A DNA stretch of 16,336 nt from Ruminococcaceae bacterium UBA1691 (GCA_002320555.1 DCJV01000106.1:1-16336); one strand, 5' to 3'. Shown: positions 7,543-15,517, numbered from the stretch's first letter. The notes: generated by a model not told the origin, from the letters alone. Made by a program: numbers and translations.

Positions 7543-8498
7543 TGAGCAGTATTATGACATTTATTGAAGGATATATGACTGGAAACGCATGGGAAGAACT
7601 CTGTGTAAAATGTTATCGTCTAAGATATCAAAGAGAGCATTATACAGCTATCCCTGCAGTGCAAGGTGGAGATGCTGGTATTGAAGGATTTACTCATAGC
7701 GGAATAGTTCATCAGTGCTATTGTCCAGAACGTATATATTCAGATAATGAACTTTATACTCATCAAAGGGACAAGCTAACTGCAGATATCGAAAAATTAA
7801 TGAATAATGGAGAGCGCCTTAAAAAATTAGGAGTTCCGCCTATTGCTGAATGGCATTTTAATATTCCTGAATATAAAGATCCGAGGATTCTTAGTCATGC
7901 GCAATCGAAGCAGCAAGAAGTGTTAACTGCCAAAAAGAAGAATCCTACTTTGTTTGCCTATATTTCTGATGATTTTAAAATACTTGTTAAAGTTGCAGAA
8001 GATTTTTCACCGGAAATTAGCAGAATTATTCGTACAAACCTTACTGATATGAAGCTTAATTTAGCTGTTCAACATCAAGAGAAGCCTGATTGGTCAAAAT
8101 GTGATTCCCAAAAAGTCGCTAATATACGTCGTAAAGTAGGAGCAGTAATGCATGTTGACGAAGATGATCCTGATTTAAACTATGTGATTAATGTTTATAT
8201 TGATTATTATATAGCCGGACTGGAAATCATGAATAACTTACAACTTCATTTCCCAGAAATATATGAAGATCTCTACAAATTAGAACAGAGCTATAAAAGA
8301 GAAGTTTCATTGAAAACTCGGATGAATACTGACCGGCAATTAAATCAAAGTTTATTTAATAATATCCTTAACGAGTTTCAAGAAAAACTCGAAAAAGATT
8401 TTTCCAAAATGCTGACACAAGCTTCCGTTGTAGAACTAAAACAAGATTTAGTCGCAAGTTGGTTGGCTGATTGTTCTATGGAATTCAGGAGTGTATAA
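7542..8498 (+). CDS. ABC-3C-like effector: PD-(D/E)XK nuclease-like N-terminus with long C-terminal region
   Basis: A 318-residue protein. The N-terminus has W-E-E-L-C (E18/E19), then Q-G-G-D-A-G-I-E-G (D44) and a predicted strand I-V-H-Q-C-Y (Q58), in the order and spacing of the Mrr-like restriction endonuclease fold (Glu, then G-x-D-x-G, then Q-x-K). The expected lysine is Tyr60 here. After a Q-R-D-K-L helix (about 76-80) come roughly 230 residues with P-E-(hydrophobic), K-V-A-E-D-F and a helical end rich in E and K. The length and position fit the effector of ABC-three-component systems, where a nuclease or other toxic domain is joined to a system-specific C-terminal domain. It is AT-rich and coupled to the leader gene. 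The nuclease fold is likely, its activity uncertain. Confidence 0.7.
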   Translation: MSSIMTFIEGYMTGNAWEELCVKCYRLRYQREHYTAIPAVQGGDAGIEGFTHSGIVHQCYCPERIYSDNELYTHQRDKLTADIEKLMNNGERLKKLGVPPIAEWHFNIPEYKDPRILSHAQSKQQEVLTAKKKNPTLFAYISDDFKILVKVAEDFSPEISRIIRTNLTDMKLNLAVQHQEKPDWSKCDSQKVANIRRKVGAVMHVDEDDPDLNYVINVYIDYYIAGLEIMNNLQLHFPEIYEDLYKLEQSYKREVSLKTRMNTDRQLNQSLFNNILNEFQEKLEKDFSKMLTQASVVELKQDLVASWLADCSMEFRSV

Positions 8499-8501
8499 CT
8501 A

Positions 8502-8984
8502 ATGGTAAATCAGTTTCCTCTACAAGGTGATATAATTTTTGATGCAAAACCAGATGCGGTACCTTATAACTATCGAATAAGTTATAAGGTTTCTCAGTTG
8601 TGTCTTATTATGTACATATGTGGATGGGGAACGTCTTGCTCGCTAATTAAACTTCATATGATATCCTTTGCATTGTTATCACGAAAGAACATGGACAATC
8701 TATTAGAGTTTTCTGATAAAACAAATGAATCAGTGGTAGTTAGGTTTGATCCAGCAGTAAATAGAGCACTTACATACGCAGTGGCTTATGGCTTTGTCGT
8801 ACAACAGCAAAACGGGAATTATAAACTAACAGACCAAGGGAAAAATTTCGCAGAGCGAATTAAATTGGCTGGCGATCTAATGGTGACTGAAATTAGAGAA
8901 CTTACAGATTTGTCAAAAAGACTTACTGAATCAAGGATTAAGGAACTCACTGAAATTTGGAGGGATAGACATGCTGAGGATTAA
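8502..8984 (+). CDS. ABC-3C-like middle component, probable winged-helix protein
   Basis: A 160-residue protein starting at ATG 8502 with AGGAG at 8487-8491, three bases after the effector stop. Features are a short N-terminal strand region, then Y-R-I-S-Y-K-V-S-Q-L-C-L-I-M, a C-S-L-I-K-L-H helix, and a later helix-turn-helix-like part with a wing-like N-G-N-Y-K-L-T-D-Q-G-K-N-F (about 122-134), followed by a charged C-terminal helix. Wing-plus-helix proteins of this size between effector and ATPase are the middle component of ABC-3C systems. It probably bridges the two partners; DNA or protein contacts are possible. It overlaps the ATPase gene by 14 bases. The assignment rests on context and pattern, and I do not assign it to a numbered subfamily. 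Confidence 0.7.
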   Translation: MVNQFPLQGDIIFDAKPDAVPYNYRISYKVSQLCLIMYICGWGTSCSLIKLHMISFALLSRKNMDNLLEFSDKTNESVVVRFDPAVNRALTYAVAYGFVVQQQNGNYKLTDQGKNFAERIKLAGDLMVTEIRELTDLSKRLTESRIKELTEIWRDRHAED

Positions 8985-11034
8985 TAGATTACGTGTTGAA
9001 ATTAATACTGCAAACGGCATGTATGGAATAGATGAATCTTTTAAAAAAGGGTTAAATTTTGTGGCAAGTAAGGAAAACACTTGCGGAAAAAGTTCTATAC
9101 TTGCAGCTATATATTATTGCCTTGGTTTTGAGCAGATACTGGGTGGTGTCGCAGGCATTGGTGGGAAGGTATTAACATCTGCTTTTAAAAATACAATTGA
9201 TGACAATGGAAAATCATGGAATGTTACAGAATCTGGAGCCTATCTTGAAATCAGTAATGGCTCCGAAGAAATAACAGTTTATAGAAGCATTAAAGCAGAA
9301 AATAAAGACAATAGACTTATTACTGTATATTTTAGTGAATATGATTTGATTAGTAATCCCAAAACCCAGTCGGAAGATTTTTATGTAAACATTCAGCATG
9401 CTGCTACAAGTCAACGAGGATTTCATGCATTTTTAGAGGACTTTTTACATTTAAATCTTCCTTTAGTTCGCACATCTGATGGTAGTGAACGAAAACTGTA
9501 TTTACAAATCATTTTTTCAGCTATGTTTATTGAACAAAAACATGGCTGGTCTGATATCCTGTCGGGAATGCCTGTATTTGGCATTCGAGAGTCGAAAAAG
9601 CGAGTGGTTGAATATATACTTGGTCTCGATACCTTTAAAAACGAAAAAGAGCGAGATCGACTAAATGGTATAAAAACAGACCTTGAAAATAAGTGGGAAC
9701 AGCTTATCAAAGAAATACAGCGACGTGCTTATTCCGAATCTTGCGATATTGTTAATATCCCCGTGCATCCCTGTGTGCTTTCAGACAAACAGTTTTCGCG
9801 TATTGCTATTCTAACAGTTGAGAAAACTACTATAGATGAAAAAAACAATCAATTAAAAACGGAATATGACTCATTGCGTCAATTGAAGCCACGAGTGACT
9901 GATAATTTTGAGGCTTTAAATACAGAGCTTTCAGAAACAGAAGCAGCCATTCTCAAATTTGAAGAGATTGTACGTCATCTAATGCAGAAATTATCTGGAA
10001 TTAGTGAAACAATTCATCGGCTGACTTCTGATCTTCAACTTATTTGTACTGATATTAGAAATAATGAGGATGCAGCCAGATTACAAAAATTTGGTTCGGA
10101 AGTTAGTAATGGGCAGATAAGTGCAAATATTTGTCCAACTTGCAAACAGCAAATTCAAGATAATCTTTTAGAAGCTAATCCGTGTAGTGGCTTTATGAGT
10201 ATTGAAGAAAACATACGGCATCTTAAGGCGCAAAAAAGTATGCTGGAATTTTCTCTCAATAGCCGTAAGAATACTCGTGACGCGCTACAAAAAGAAAAAG
10301 ATAGCTATGAAAGTAGACTATTAACTTTACGCCGTTTAGCGCAAACCCTTCGGTCAGACCTTTTTACCACAACAGATACCGAAGCATCTGAAGCAATAAT
10401 TTTAAAAAAGATAGAAATATCGAAACAAATTGAGCAGTTATCAGATTTGCAAGATGCATTTTATTCTTTTCTTGATAATCTAAATGACTTATCGGAAAAG
10501 TGGAATGATTATTTGGAGCAGAAAAGTCGTTTGCCGAAGAAGGGGATTTCTGAAATGGATATGAGCAAAATAGCTCTATTGAAATCTCACTTTATCGACA
10601 ATCTGCGAAGATACCACTATAGTAGCTTATCAAGTTTTGATGGTATAGAAATCTCAGAAGAATCTTTGCTACCAACCATTGATGGATTTGATATGAAATT
10701 TGATTCATCTGCAAGTGATGGAATCAGAACAATTTGGGCTTTTACACTGGCTCTTTTACAGGTTTCGATTGAAAAAGACGGAAATCATCCCGGAGTTATT
10801 ATTTTTGATGAACCCGCTCAACAAAGTATAGTTTCAGAAGATATGAACAGCTTTATTCAGTCAGTATCTGAAGTTAGTTCCCAAAGCCAGATAATTATGG
10901 CCATAACACTTAATAGTCATGAACTTATTCATATTATTGATGAGTTAGATACCGATAAATATCATAAGCTGGAGATTGCAGATAAAGCATTTAAACGATT
11001 TGAAAAAATGGGCTCAAGGGAAGTGTCAGATTAA
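8971..11034 (+). CDS. Rad50/SMC-like ABC ATPase with zinc hook (ABC-3C-like ATPase)
   Basis: A 687-residue protein starting at ATG 8971 with GGAGGG six bases upstream, inside the end of the previous gene. The N-terminal ATPase half has a P-loop variant S-K-E-N-T-C-G-K-S-S (K40, S41) where the usual first glycine is Ser. Long coiled-coil arms flank a C388-P-T-C391 zinc hook at the apex, as in Rad50. The C-terminal half has a signature-like S-D-G-I-R-T (582-587) and Walker B V-I-I-F-D-E-P (D613, E614). Such ATPases sense or clamp DNA and control a partner by ATP-driven dimerisation (family knowledge). It is shorter than Rad50, as expected for conflict-system ATPases. It probably licenses the nuclease-like effector. 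RecN, SbcC or a phage Rad50 are poorer fits given the neighbours. Confidence 0.88.
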   Translation: MLRINRLRVEINTANGMYGIDESFKKGLNFVASKENTCGKSSILAAIYYCLGFEQILGGVAGIGGKVLTSAFKNTIDDNGKSWNVTESGAYLEISNGSEEITVYRSIKAENKDNRLITVYFSEYDLISNPKTQSEDFYVNIQHAATSQRGFHAFLEDFLHLNLPLVRTSDGSERKLYLQIIFSAMFIEQKHGWSDILSGMPVFGIRESKKRVVEYILGLDTFKNEKERDRLNGIKTDLENKWEQLIKEIQRRAYSESCDIVNIPVHPCVLSDKQFSRIAILTVEKTTIDEKNNQLKTEYDSLRQLKPRVTDNFEALNTELSETEAAILKFEEIVRHLMQKLSGISETIHRLTSDLQLICTDIRNNEDAARLQKFGSEVSNGQISANICPTCKQQIQDNLLEANPCSGFMSIEENIRHLKAQKSMLEFSLNSRKNTRDALQKEKDSYESRLLTLRRLAQTLRSDLFTTTDTEASEAIILKKIEISKQIEQLSDLQDAFYSFLDNLNDLSEKWNDYLEQKSRLPKKGISEMDMSKIALLKSHFIDNLRRYHYSSLSSFDGIEISEESLLPTIDGFDMKFDSSASDGIRTIWAFTLALLQVSIEKDGNHPGVIIFDEPAQQSIVSEDMNSFIQSVSEVSSQSQIIMAITLNSHELIHIIDELDTDKYHKLEIADKAFKRFEKMGSREVSD

Positions 11035-11080
11035 GTAACTGAAAGGGGCATCTAAAGTGTCCACCCCTTCCAAAATGACG

Positions 11081-11136
11081 CATATCCGAGCATACCGTCT
11101 ATTTTTTGTAAATAGGTTGTTCGGATATGTTTTTTT
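11081..11136 (+). terminator. Intrinsic terminator of the ABC-3C-like operon
   Basis: CATATCCGA (11081-11089) pairs with TCGGATATG (11121-11129), followed by seven T. An inner stem CTATTT/AAATAG (11099-11104 and 11110-11115) makes a branched or extended hairpin. It lies 46 bases after the ATPase stop and points rightward. Confidence 0.85.
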
Positions 11137-11153
11137 ATAAGTGATACACAGAG

Positions 11154-11194
11154 CCACGTAGTTAGAGGCAAACAGCCTTTGCTACGTGGTTTTT
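11154..11194 (+). terminator. Second plus-strand intrinsic terminator
   Basis: CCACGTAG (11154-11161) pairs with CTACGTGG (11182-11189), with an inner AGGC/GCCT stem (11166-11169 and 11175-11178), then TTTTT and a second short T run. It comes 17 bases after the previous terminator's T run. Two terminators in a row suggest the second belonged to another gene, now lost or displaced, near the edge of the mobile region. Confidence 0.8.
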
Positions 11195-11282
11195 CGTTTT
11201 CATTGCGTAAAATTGGGCGCTTGCGAATAAGGATTACAAATCAAAATGAAGACCAGGTGCTCATTGAAATGCAACTTAAAGC

Positions 11283-11316
11283 AAAACGCCGCTTTCCGGC
11301 AAGGGGTTGGCGGCGT
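11283..11316 (-). terminator. Probable terminator of the mnmA operon
   Basis: ACGCCGC (11286-11292) pairs with GCGGCGT (11310-11316). Read on the minus strand the stem is followed by a short T run from the A's at 11283-11286. It lies 17 bases after the mnmA stop. The T run is short, so it is weaker than the plus-strand terminators nearby. Confidence 0.55.
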
Positions 11317-11332
11317 GTCTGCATATGACGGA

Positions 11333-12406
11333 TTAATCTGCTACGATCGTCCCGCCGCCAACCACGAGCTCGCCATCATAGAAAACAGCGGCCTGCCCGG
11401 GTGTGATCGCCCGCTGCGGCTCGTCAAAGACGACACGCGCACGTCCCTGCACCACAGGATAAAGCGTGGCGGGCTGGGCCGCATGGCGGTAGCGTGCTTT
11501 AGCCTGCACGCGCATCGGGCTGGAGAGCGTATCGACCGAAATCAGATTGACACGCGCCACCTCCATCTCACGGGTAAATAGCTTCTTATCCTCTCCGAGC
11601 GTTACAGTATTGTCCCGTGCGTTTTTGGCCAGGACATACATGGGCTTCCCAAAGGTGACGCCCAGCCCTTTTCGTTGCCCTACGGTGTAATGAATCAGCC
11701 CTTGATGCATTCCCAGCGTGTTCCCCTGGCAGTCGATAAAACGTCCCCGCTGAGCCTCCTCTCCCGTATCTCGCCGGATAAACGCCGCGTAATCGCCGTC
11801 CGGAATAAAGCAGATATCCTGGCTATCCGGCTTTTGCGCATTGATAAGGCCATGCTGCATTGCAATGGCGCGCACCTCGTCCTTATGCAGATTTCCCAGA
11901 GGGAACAGCACATGCGCAAGCTGCTCCTGCGTGAGCTGATAGAGGACATAGGTCTGATCCTTCCGCTCATCCGCCGCCTTTTTGAGAAGCCAGCGCCCGG
12001 TCTCCCTGTCCCGCTCCACACGGGCGTAATGCCCGGTGGCCATCGCGTCAAATCCGCGGGCAAGCGCCTCATCCAGCAGCGCGCCAAATTTGATCTCCCG
12101 ATTACAATCGATGCAGGGATTCGGCGTGTTCCCTGCGCGGTATTCGCTGACAAAACGGTCAATCACCTGTTCGCGGAAACGGTCGGAGAATGGGAATACC
12201 TCGTGCGGAAAGCCGAGGAGCTGTGCCACGCGGCGTGCGTCCTCAATATCGGAGGAAGCGCCGCAGGCCCCGTCCTTTTCCGCCTCTTTTCGGGAAAACA
12301 GCTGCAGCGTGGCGCCAAACAGCTCGTATCCTGCCTCTAAAAGTAGGATTGCGCTCGCAGAGCTGTCCACGCCACCGCTCATTGCCAACATGACTTTTTT
12401 AGACAT
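11333..12406 (-). CDS. mnmA: tRNA-specific 2-thiouridylase MnmA
   Basis: Makes 2-thiouridine at the wobble position of tRNAs for Lys, Glu and Gln, using ATP and a sulfur relay (family knowledge). The 357-residue protein begins M-S-K-K-V-M-L-A-M-S-G-G-V-D-S-S, with the PP-loop S-G-G-V-D-S near residue 9, and carries the P-N-P-C-I-D-C-N catalytic cysteine region and a second D-S-Q-D-I-C-F cysteine motif. The C-terminal beta domain holds the conserved G-Q-R-K-G-L-G. ATG 12406 was chosen because GGAAGG at 12416-12421 sits nine bases upstream; a frame open to 12529 only overlaps the peptidase gene. It follows the peptidase stop by 22 bases and is probably cotranscribed. It appears intact and marks the chromosomal side of the window. 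Confidence 0.96.
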   Translation of the reverse strand: MSKKVMLAMSGGVDSSASAILLLEAGYELFGATLQLFSRKEAEKDGACGASSDIEDARRVAQLLGFPHEVFPFSDRFREQVIDRFVSEYRAGNTPNPCIDCNREIKFGALLDEALARGFDAMATGHYARVERDRETGRWLLKKAADERKDQTYVLYQLTQEQLAHVLFPLGNLHKDEVRAIAMQHGLINAQKPDSQDICFIPDGDYAAFIRRDTGEEAQRGRFIDCQGNTLGMHQGLIHYTVGQRKGLGVTFGKPMYVLAKNARDNTVTLGEDKKLFTREMEVARVNLISVDTLSSPMRVQAKARYRHAAQPATLYPVVQGRARVVFDEPQRAITPGQAAVFYDGELVVGGGTIVAD

Positions 12407-12428
12407 CCATTCCATCCTTCCGACCCCG

Positions 12429-13856
12429 TCAGGACTGCCTGATGAGATACTCATAAAATTCGATAATCTGTGTGATATTCTTCGTTGTAATGTGCTCGTT
12501 ATTGCTATGGATACTCGCCACCTGCTCATTGGTGCATACCATCGGGGAGAAGCGGTAAACGTGATCGCAGATTGCGCAAAACTTGCTGGAATCGCTGCAC
12601 ATAAACATCAGATAGGGCGCGACCAGCGTATCCGGCCAAGTCGCATGGACGGCGTTTTTGATCCTCTGCCAGTGCGGGCCCTCGGCCGGGGAATTGGGCG
12701 TTGCCAGATTTCCCTTGAGTACACGCGTCTCCAAATCTGAGCACCTGGCGGCCTTTTTGACATGCGCCACTACGCCCTCGACCGTCTCACCCTCCGCCAA
12801 CCGGAAATTCGCCACGGCCGTCACACGGTCGGGCAGGACGTTGGAGGCAAGGCTTCCCTGCGTTTGTGTAAATGCGATCGTCGTGCGCATGAGCGCGCCC
12901 CCGATCGGCACAAACCGGCAGACAAGCTTGATCAGCGGCATAAAAAAGCCCGTATTCGCCAGAATGATCCGGATTGGAAATGGTAGGGTGCGTCCCAGCA
13001 CATCAATCAGCTGCCGCACAGGCGGCGTCATTTTCATTTTGAATTGCCTGTTTTCCACCCGGCGCACAATCCTACTCATCCGTCCAATCAGTGTATGTCT
13101 GGGCGGATAGGCCGCGTGGCCGCTTTTCCCACGCAGGGTGAGCTCCAAATCGACCTGGCCCTTCTCGCCCACACCGATCACGGCCAACGGCATTTTCACG
13201 CCGGGCAGGAAATTCGTGACGATCGTGCCACCCTCGTCGAGTACAAAAGCTGGATGGATTTGCCGCGCCTTCAACGTTTCCACAATTGCACGCGCGGCCT
13301 TTCCCTCCACTTCCTCGTCGCAGCCAAAGGAAAAATAGAGGTCATGCTCCGGCACGAAGCCTTCTCCGATTAGCTTTTCCGCCGCCTCCAGAATCCCGAA
13401 AAGCGAGCATTTCGTATCCAGCGTCCCGCGGCCCCAGAGGCTGCCATCCTTTACGGTCCCGGCAAAGGGGTCCACGTTCCATCCTGCTTCATCAACGGGA
13501 ACGACGTCGTAATGCGCCATGAGGATGCCGGGCTCCTGCGCCGTTTTTCCAGCCCAGTGATAGAGCAGGCCGCCATTGATGAGCTCCCGCGTGCAGGTGG
13601 CGTGCACCTTGGGAAACAGCTCAATGAGCAGGGCGCGAAATTTTTCGAATTCCGCCTCATCTACCAATGCCGGGTCGCGGCTAGAAACCGTTTTGCAGCG
13701 GATCAGCCGCGCAAGGCGTTCGGTTTCCTCTTTTTCGTCGAGCTGTGGTTTTTCCATATGTTCGAAGGCTTCCCCCTGGGGCCGGAAAAGCGCCGCACGC
13801 AGGAGAAGCACAAAAATAAGAATACACAGGGCGGCAATCACAATCCATTTCACCAT
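12429..13856 (-). CDS. Membrane-anchored M20-family metallopeptidase (carboxypeptidase/dipeptidase type)
   Basis: A 475-residue zinc peptidase. Residues 4-22 form a hydrophobic membrane anchor or uncleaved signal. The M20 zinc site is visible: A-H-Y-D (H115, with D117), G-T-L-D-T-K (bridging D147), D-E-E-V-E-G (catalytic E181, ligand E182), L-D-E-G-G (D207) and I-H-S-N-N-E (H450). The segment between them, with G-K-S-G-H-A-A-Y-P, is the dimerisation lid. The sequence is closest in style to PM20D1/carboxypeptidase S-type members, which cleave peptides or N-acyl amino acids; the substrate here is unknown. ATG 13856 has AGGAAAGAAGAG upstream. It begins 19 bases after the membrane-protein gene, suggesting cleavage of a compound handled by those two membrane proteins. 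Confidence 0.92.
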   Translation of the reverse strand: MVKWIVIAALCILIFVLLLRAALFRPQGEAFEHMEKPQLDEKEETERLARLIRCKTVSSRDPALVDEAEFEKFRALLIELFPKVHATCTRELINGGLLYHWAGKTAQEPGILMAHYDVVPVDEAGWNVDPFAGTVKDGSLWGRGTLDTKCSLFGILEAAEKLIGEGFVPEHDLYFSFGCDEEVEGKAARAIVETLKARQIHPAFVLDEGGTIVTNFLPGVKMPLAVIGVGEKGQVDLELTLRGKSGHAAYPPRHTLIGRMSRIVRRVENRQFKMKMTPPVRQLIDVLGRTLPFPIRIILANTGFFMPLIKLVCRFVPIGGALMRTTIAFTQTQGSLASNVLPDRVTAVANFRLAEGETVEGVVAHVKKAARCSDLETRVLKGNLATPNSPAEGPHWQRIKNAVHATWPDTLVAPYLMFMCSDSSKFCAICDHVYRFSPMVCTNEQVASIHSNNEHITTKNITQIIEFYEYLIRQS

Positions 13857-13875
13857 ACTGAGCTCTTCTTTCCTG

Positions 13876-14538
13876 TTAGTCTAACCATTTCTTTTTATAC
13901 ATAATGTGCGCGCCGATGAGCGATACCACCACACCGACTGGGATCAGCACGCCGATCGCCGTATTTCCGGCGAAGAGTAGCACGATCAGCACCACCGCAA
14001 TCGGCAGGATCGAAATTTTCCAGTGTTTTGCAAAATAAGTTGCGCCCAACGCGCCGAAAAGCGCCGGCACCACCTGCTGAAAAGCGGGGGCGAAAGGAGA
14101 ATCCGGGTCGGTGATATAAGGCAGGATTGGGCTGAACGCCACAACGCCGAGCGCGATGATCAGCGTGGTGACGATCGAGGAGGTGGCGATCGAGATTGTG
14201 GAGATAACATCTCCCTCCTCGCTGGTTGCCCGCACCTTGGCGTTTTCCATCGCATTGAGCGCACAGGGGAGCTTCAGATTGCTGATATTCCCCGTGACAA
14301 AGCTCAGATAGGTGCCGCCTGAGCCGAGCATCGGCCCGTAGGTGAGCACCTCGATAATCGCAGAAGGGTAAAACAGCATGGCGACGGGTAACAACCCTTC
14401 AAGCACCTTGGTCGCCTGCGGCCATACATTAAAATAGATACAGATGGAGGTGGGGATACAGAACATGACAAACAGGGCCGTAACGGTCCAGATCCGTCCA
14501 TAGAAATGGACAGAATCTTCATAGCTGCGGTTCTTCAT
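13876..14538 (-). CDS. Multi-spanning membrane protein, partner of DUF5058 protein
   Basis: A 220-residue integral membrane protein with about six hydrophobic segments, for example around I-W-T-V-T-A-L-F-V-M-F, V-L-E-G-L-L-P-V-A-M-L, I-S-T-I-S-I-A-T-S-S-I-V and V-L-I-P-V-G-V-V-V. Gly-rich loops such as G-P-M-L-G-S-G-G-T-Y-L lie between early helices, as seen in transporters. ATG 14538 fits the AAAGG about 11 bases upstream; ATG 14550 would add four residues but its ribosome binding site would touch the start codon. I do not recognise a named family. It lies between the DUF5058 gene and the peptidase gene, 19 bases from the latter, so the two membrane proteins probably form one transporter-like complex. 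Confidence 0.8.
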   Translation of the reverse strand: MKNRSYEDSVHFYGRIWTVTALFVMFCIPTSICIYFNVWPQATKVLEGLLPVAMLFYPSAIIEVLTYGPMLGSGGTYLSFVTGNISNLKLPCALNAMENAKVRATSEEGDVISTISIATSSIVTTLIIALGVVAFSPILPYITDPDSPFAPAFQQVVPALFGALGATYFAKHWKISILPIAVVLIVLLFAGNTAIGVLIPVGVVVSLIGAHIMYKKKWLD

Positions 14539-14684
14539 AGGAATGGTCATCCTTTCGTAGAATCCGGGATATGGCTGATCAGGTCAGTCGAAAAAACGGG
14601 GGAAAAACCGGCGCCGCCGTGTAAAGCGGCAGGAGGCGTTGCCCGACAGGCAGTTTTGCAGGCTGGGGAATCGCAGATTTCCCA

Positions 14685-15455
14685 CTAGCCTCTCCACTCC
14701 AAAAATGCGATATCCGCCGGCAGGAGGTTCGCCAGCAGCATCGCCATACCCATTGCAGCGAACATACTAATCGGCATGGCAAAGGGCTCGAGCCACTTCA
14801 GCTTGTATTTTGTACAGAGCCGCTGCAGGATCAGCATAAATAGAATCGCGAATAAAAGCGTTGCCACGCTTAACAGGCCCGCACCGTCCCCAATCACGCC
14901 CTGCTGGCCCTTGCCGAGCACCGCGCGCCCGATAAAGGCGGCAATCAATCCAATGAAGGCAGCGGCAGCCATCGTATCCGCCCATTTTGGATCCTTCGTA
15001 GAAACTTTCCCGATGCTTTTCTGGATTTTCTTGAGCGCAAACGGGATGATAACGAGCGGGAGAATACTGCCGATCGTCATCACCCAGGCGACGGTTGCAA
15101 AAATTTCAGGGTCTGTGACGGGCTGGGAAAGCCCGGTGGAGATCCCGAAGGCGTTGATCGCCGCCTCTGCCGCCGGCACTTCATACTGGATGGCGCCGAT
15201 GACAGTCAGCCGGATCCAGGGAAGGGCAAGGCCAAGTGCCTTCGAAAGCGTGAGCACCGTGGCGACAACCGCCAGAGCCGGCGCAATGGTGAACAGCGCG
15301 CTGGATACCACTGTGTTTTTCAGGGTTGTAGTCGTCATGCCCAGCTGCTTGCCGCGCTTCCAGGCGCGCACCAGAAAGAAGATAGATTGCACAATGATGA
15401 AGCCCACGATGCAAAACCCCAAAACATATAGAAAGGGGCTGCTTTTGAAATCCAA
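14685..15455 (-). CDS. DUF5058-family membrane protein
   Basis: A 256-residue membrane protein with about six or seven hydrophobic segments. It starts D-F-K-S-S-P-F-L-Y-V-L-G-F, the opening I recall for DUF5058 proteins. TTG 15455 is taken as start because GGAGGG lies eight bases upstream; ATG 15470 in the same frame has no ribosome binding site and would overlap that motif. Conserved-looking features include an acidic A-A-E-A-A-I-N-A-F-G near the third segment and a basic K-K-I-Q-K-S-I-G loop. The function of the family is unproven; the genes downstream (second membrane protein, peptidase) suggest uptake or export of peptides or amino-acid conjugates. About 146 bases separate its stop from the next start, and a small GC hairpin in that gap may reduce downstream transcription. 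Confidence 0.8.
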   Translation of the reverse strand: MDFKSSPFLYVLGFCIVGFIIVQSIFFLVRAWKRGKQLGMTTTTLKNTVVSSALFTIAPALAVVATVLTLSKALGLALPWIRLTVIGAIQYEVPAAEAAINAFGISTGLSQPVTDPEIFATVAWVMTIGSILPLVIIPFALKKIQKSIGKVSTKDPKWADTMAAAAFIGLIAAFIGRAVLGKGQQGVIGDGAGLLSVATLLFAILFMLILQRLCTKYKLKWLEPFAMPISMFAAMGMAMLLANLLPADIAFLEWRG

Positions 15456-15517
15456 ATTCCATCCCTCCATTCAAGATCGCTAGGCCTTGAGAAATGCAAG
15501 CCCAGGTTCTTAAAATC

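Larger units (their letters stand above)
11036..11332. other. Intergenic gap between the AT-rich operon and mnmA, probable mobile/core boundary
   Basis: These 297 bases hold no convincing gene. They carry a small inverted repeat AAGGGG/CCCCTT (11043-11048 and 11064-11069), two plus-strand terminators and one minus-strand terminator. Composition changes from AT-rich to GC-rich at about 11280. No tRNA gene or long direct repeat is seen. A short attachment site of a serine recombinase could be here, but its partner copy would lie outside the window. Confidence 0.5.

Noticed and set aside
11043..11069. AAGGGG/CCCCTT inverted repeat as a recombinase attachment core
   Set aside because: Only six pairs, and no second copy could be found in the window; the left end of the element is not visible.
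12036..12740. Plus-strand open frame of 234 codons opposite mnmA and the peptidase
   Set aside because: It overlaps two genes with clear motifs on the other strand, and high GC content readily produces such open frames.
14776..15483. Plus-strand open frame of 235 codons opposite the DUF5058 gene
   Set aside because: The minus-strand frame has clear membrane helices and a ribosome binding site; the plus-strand one has neither.
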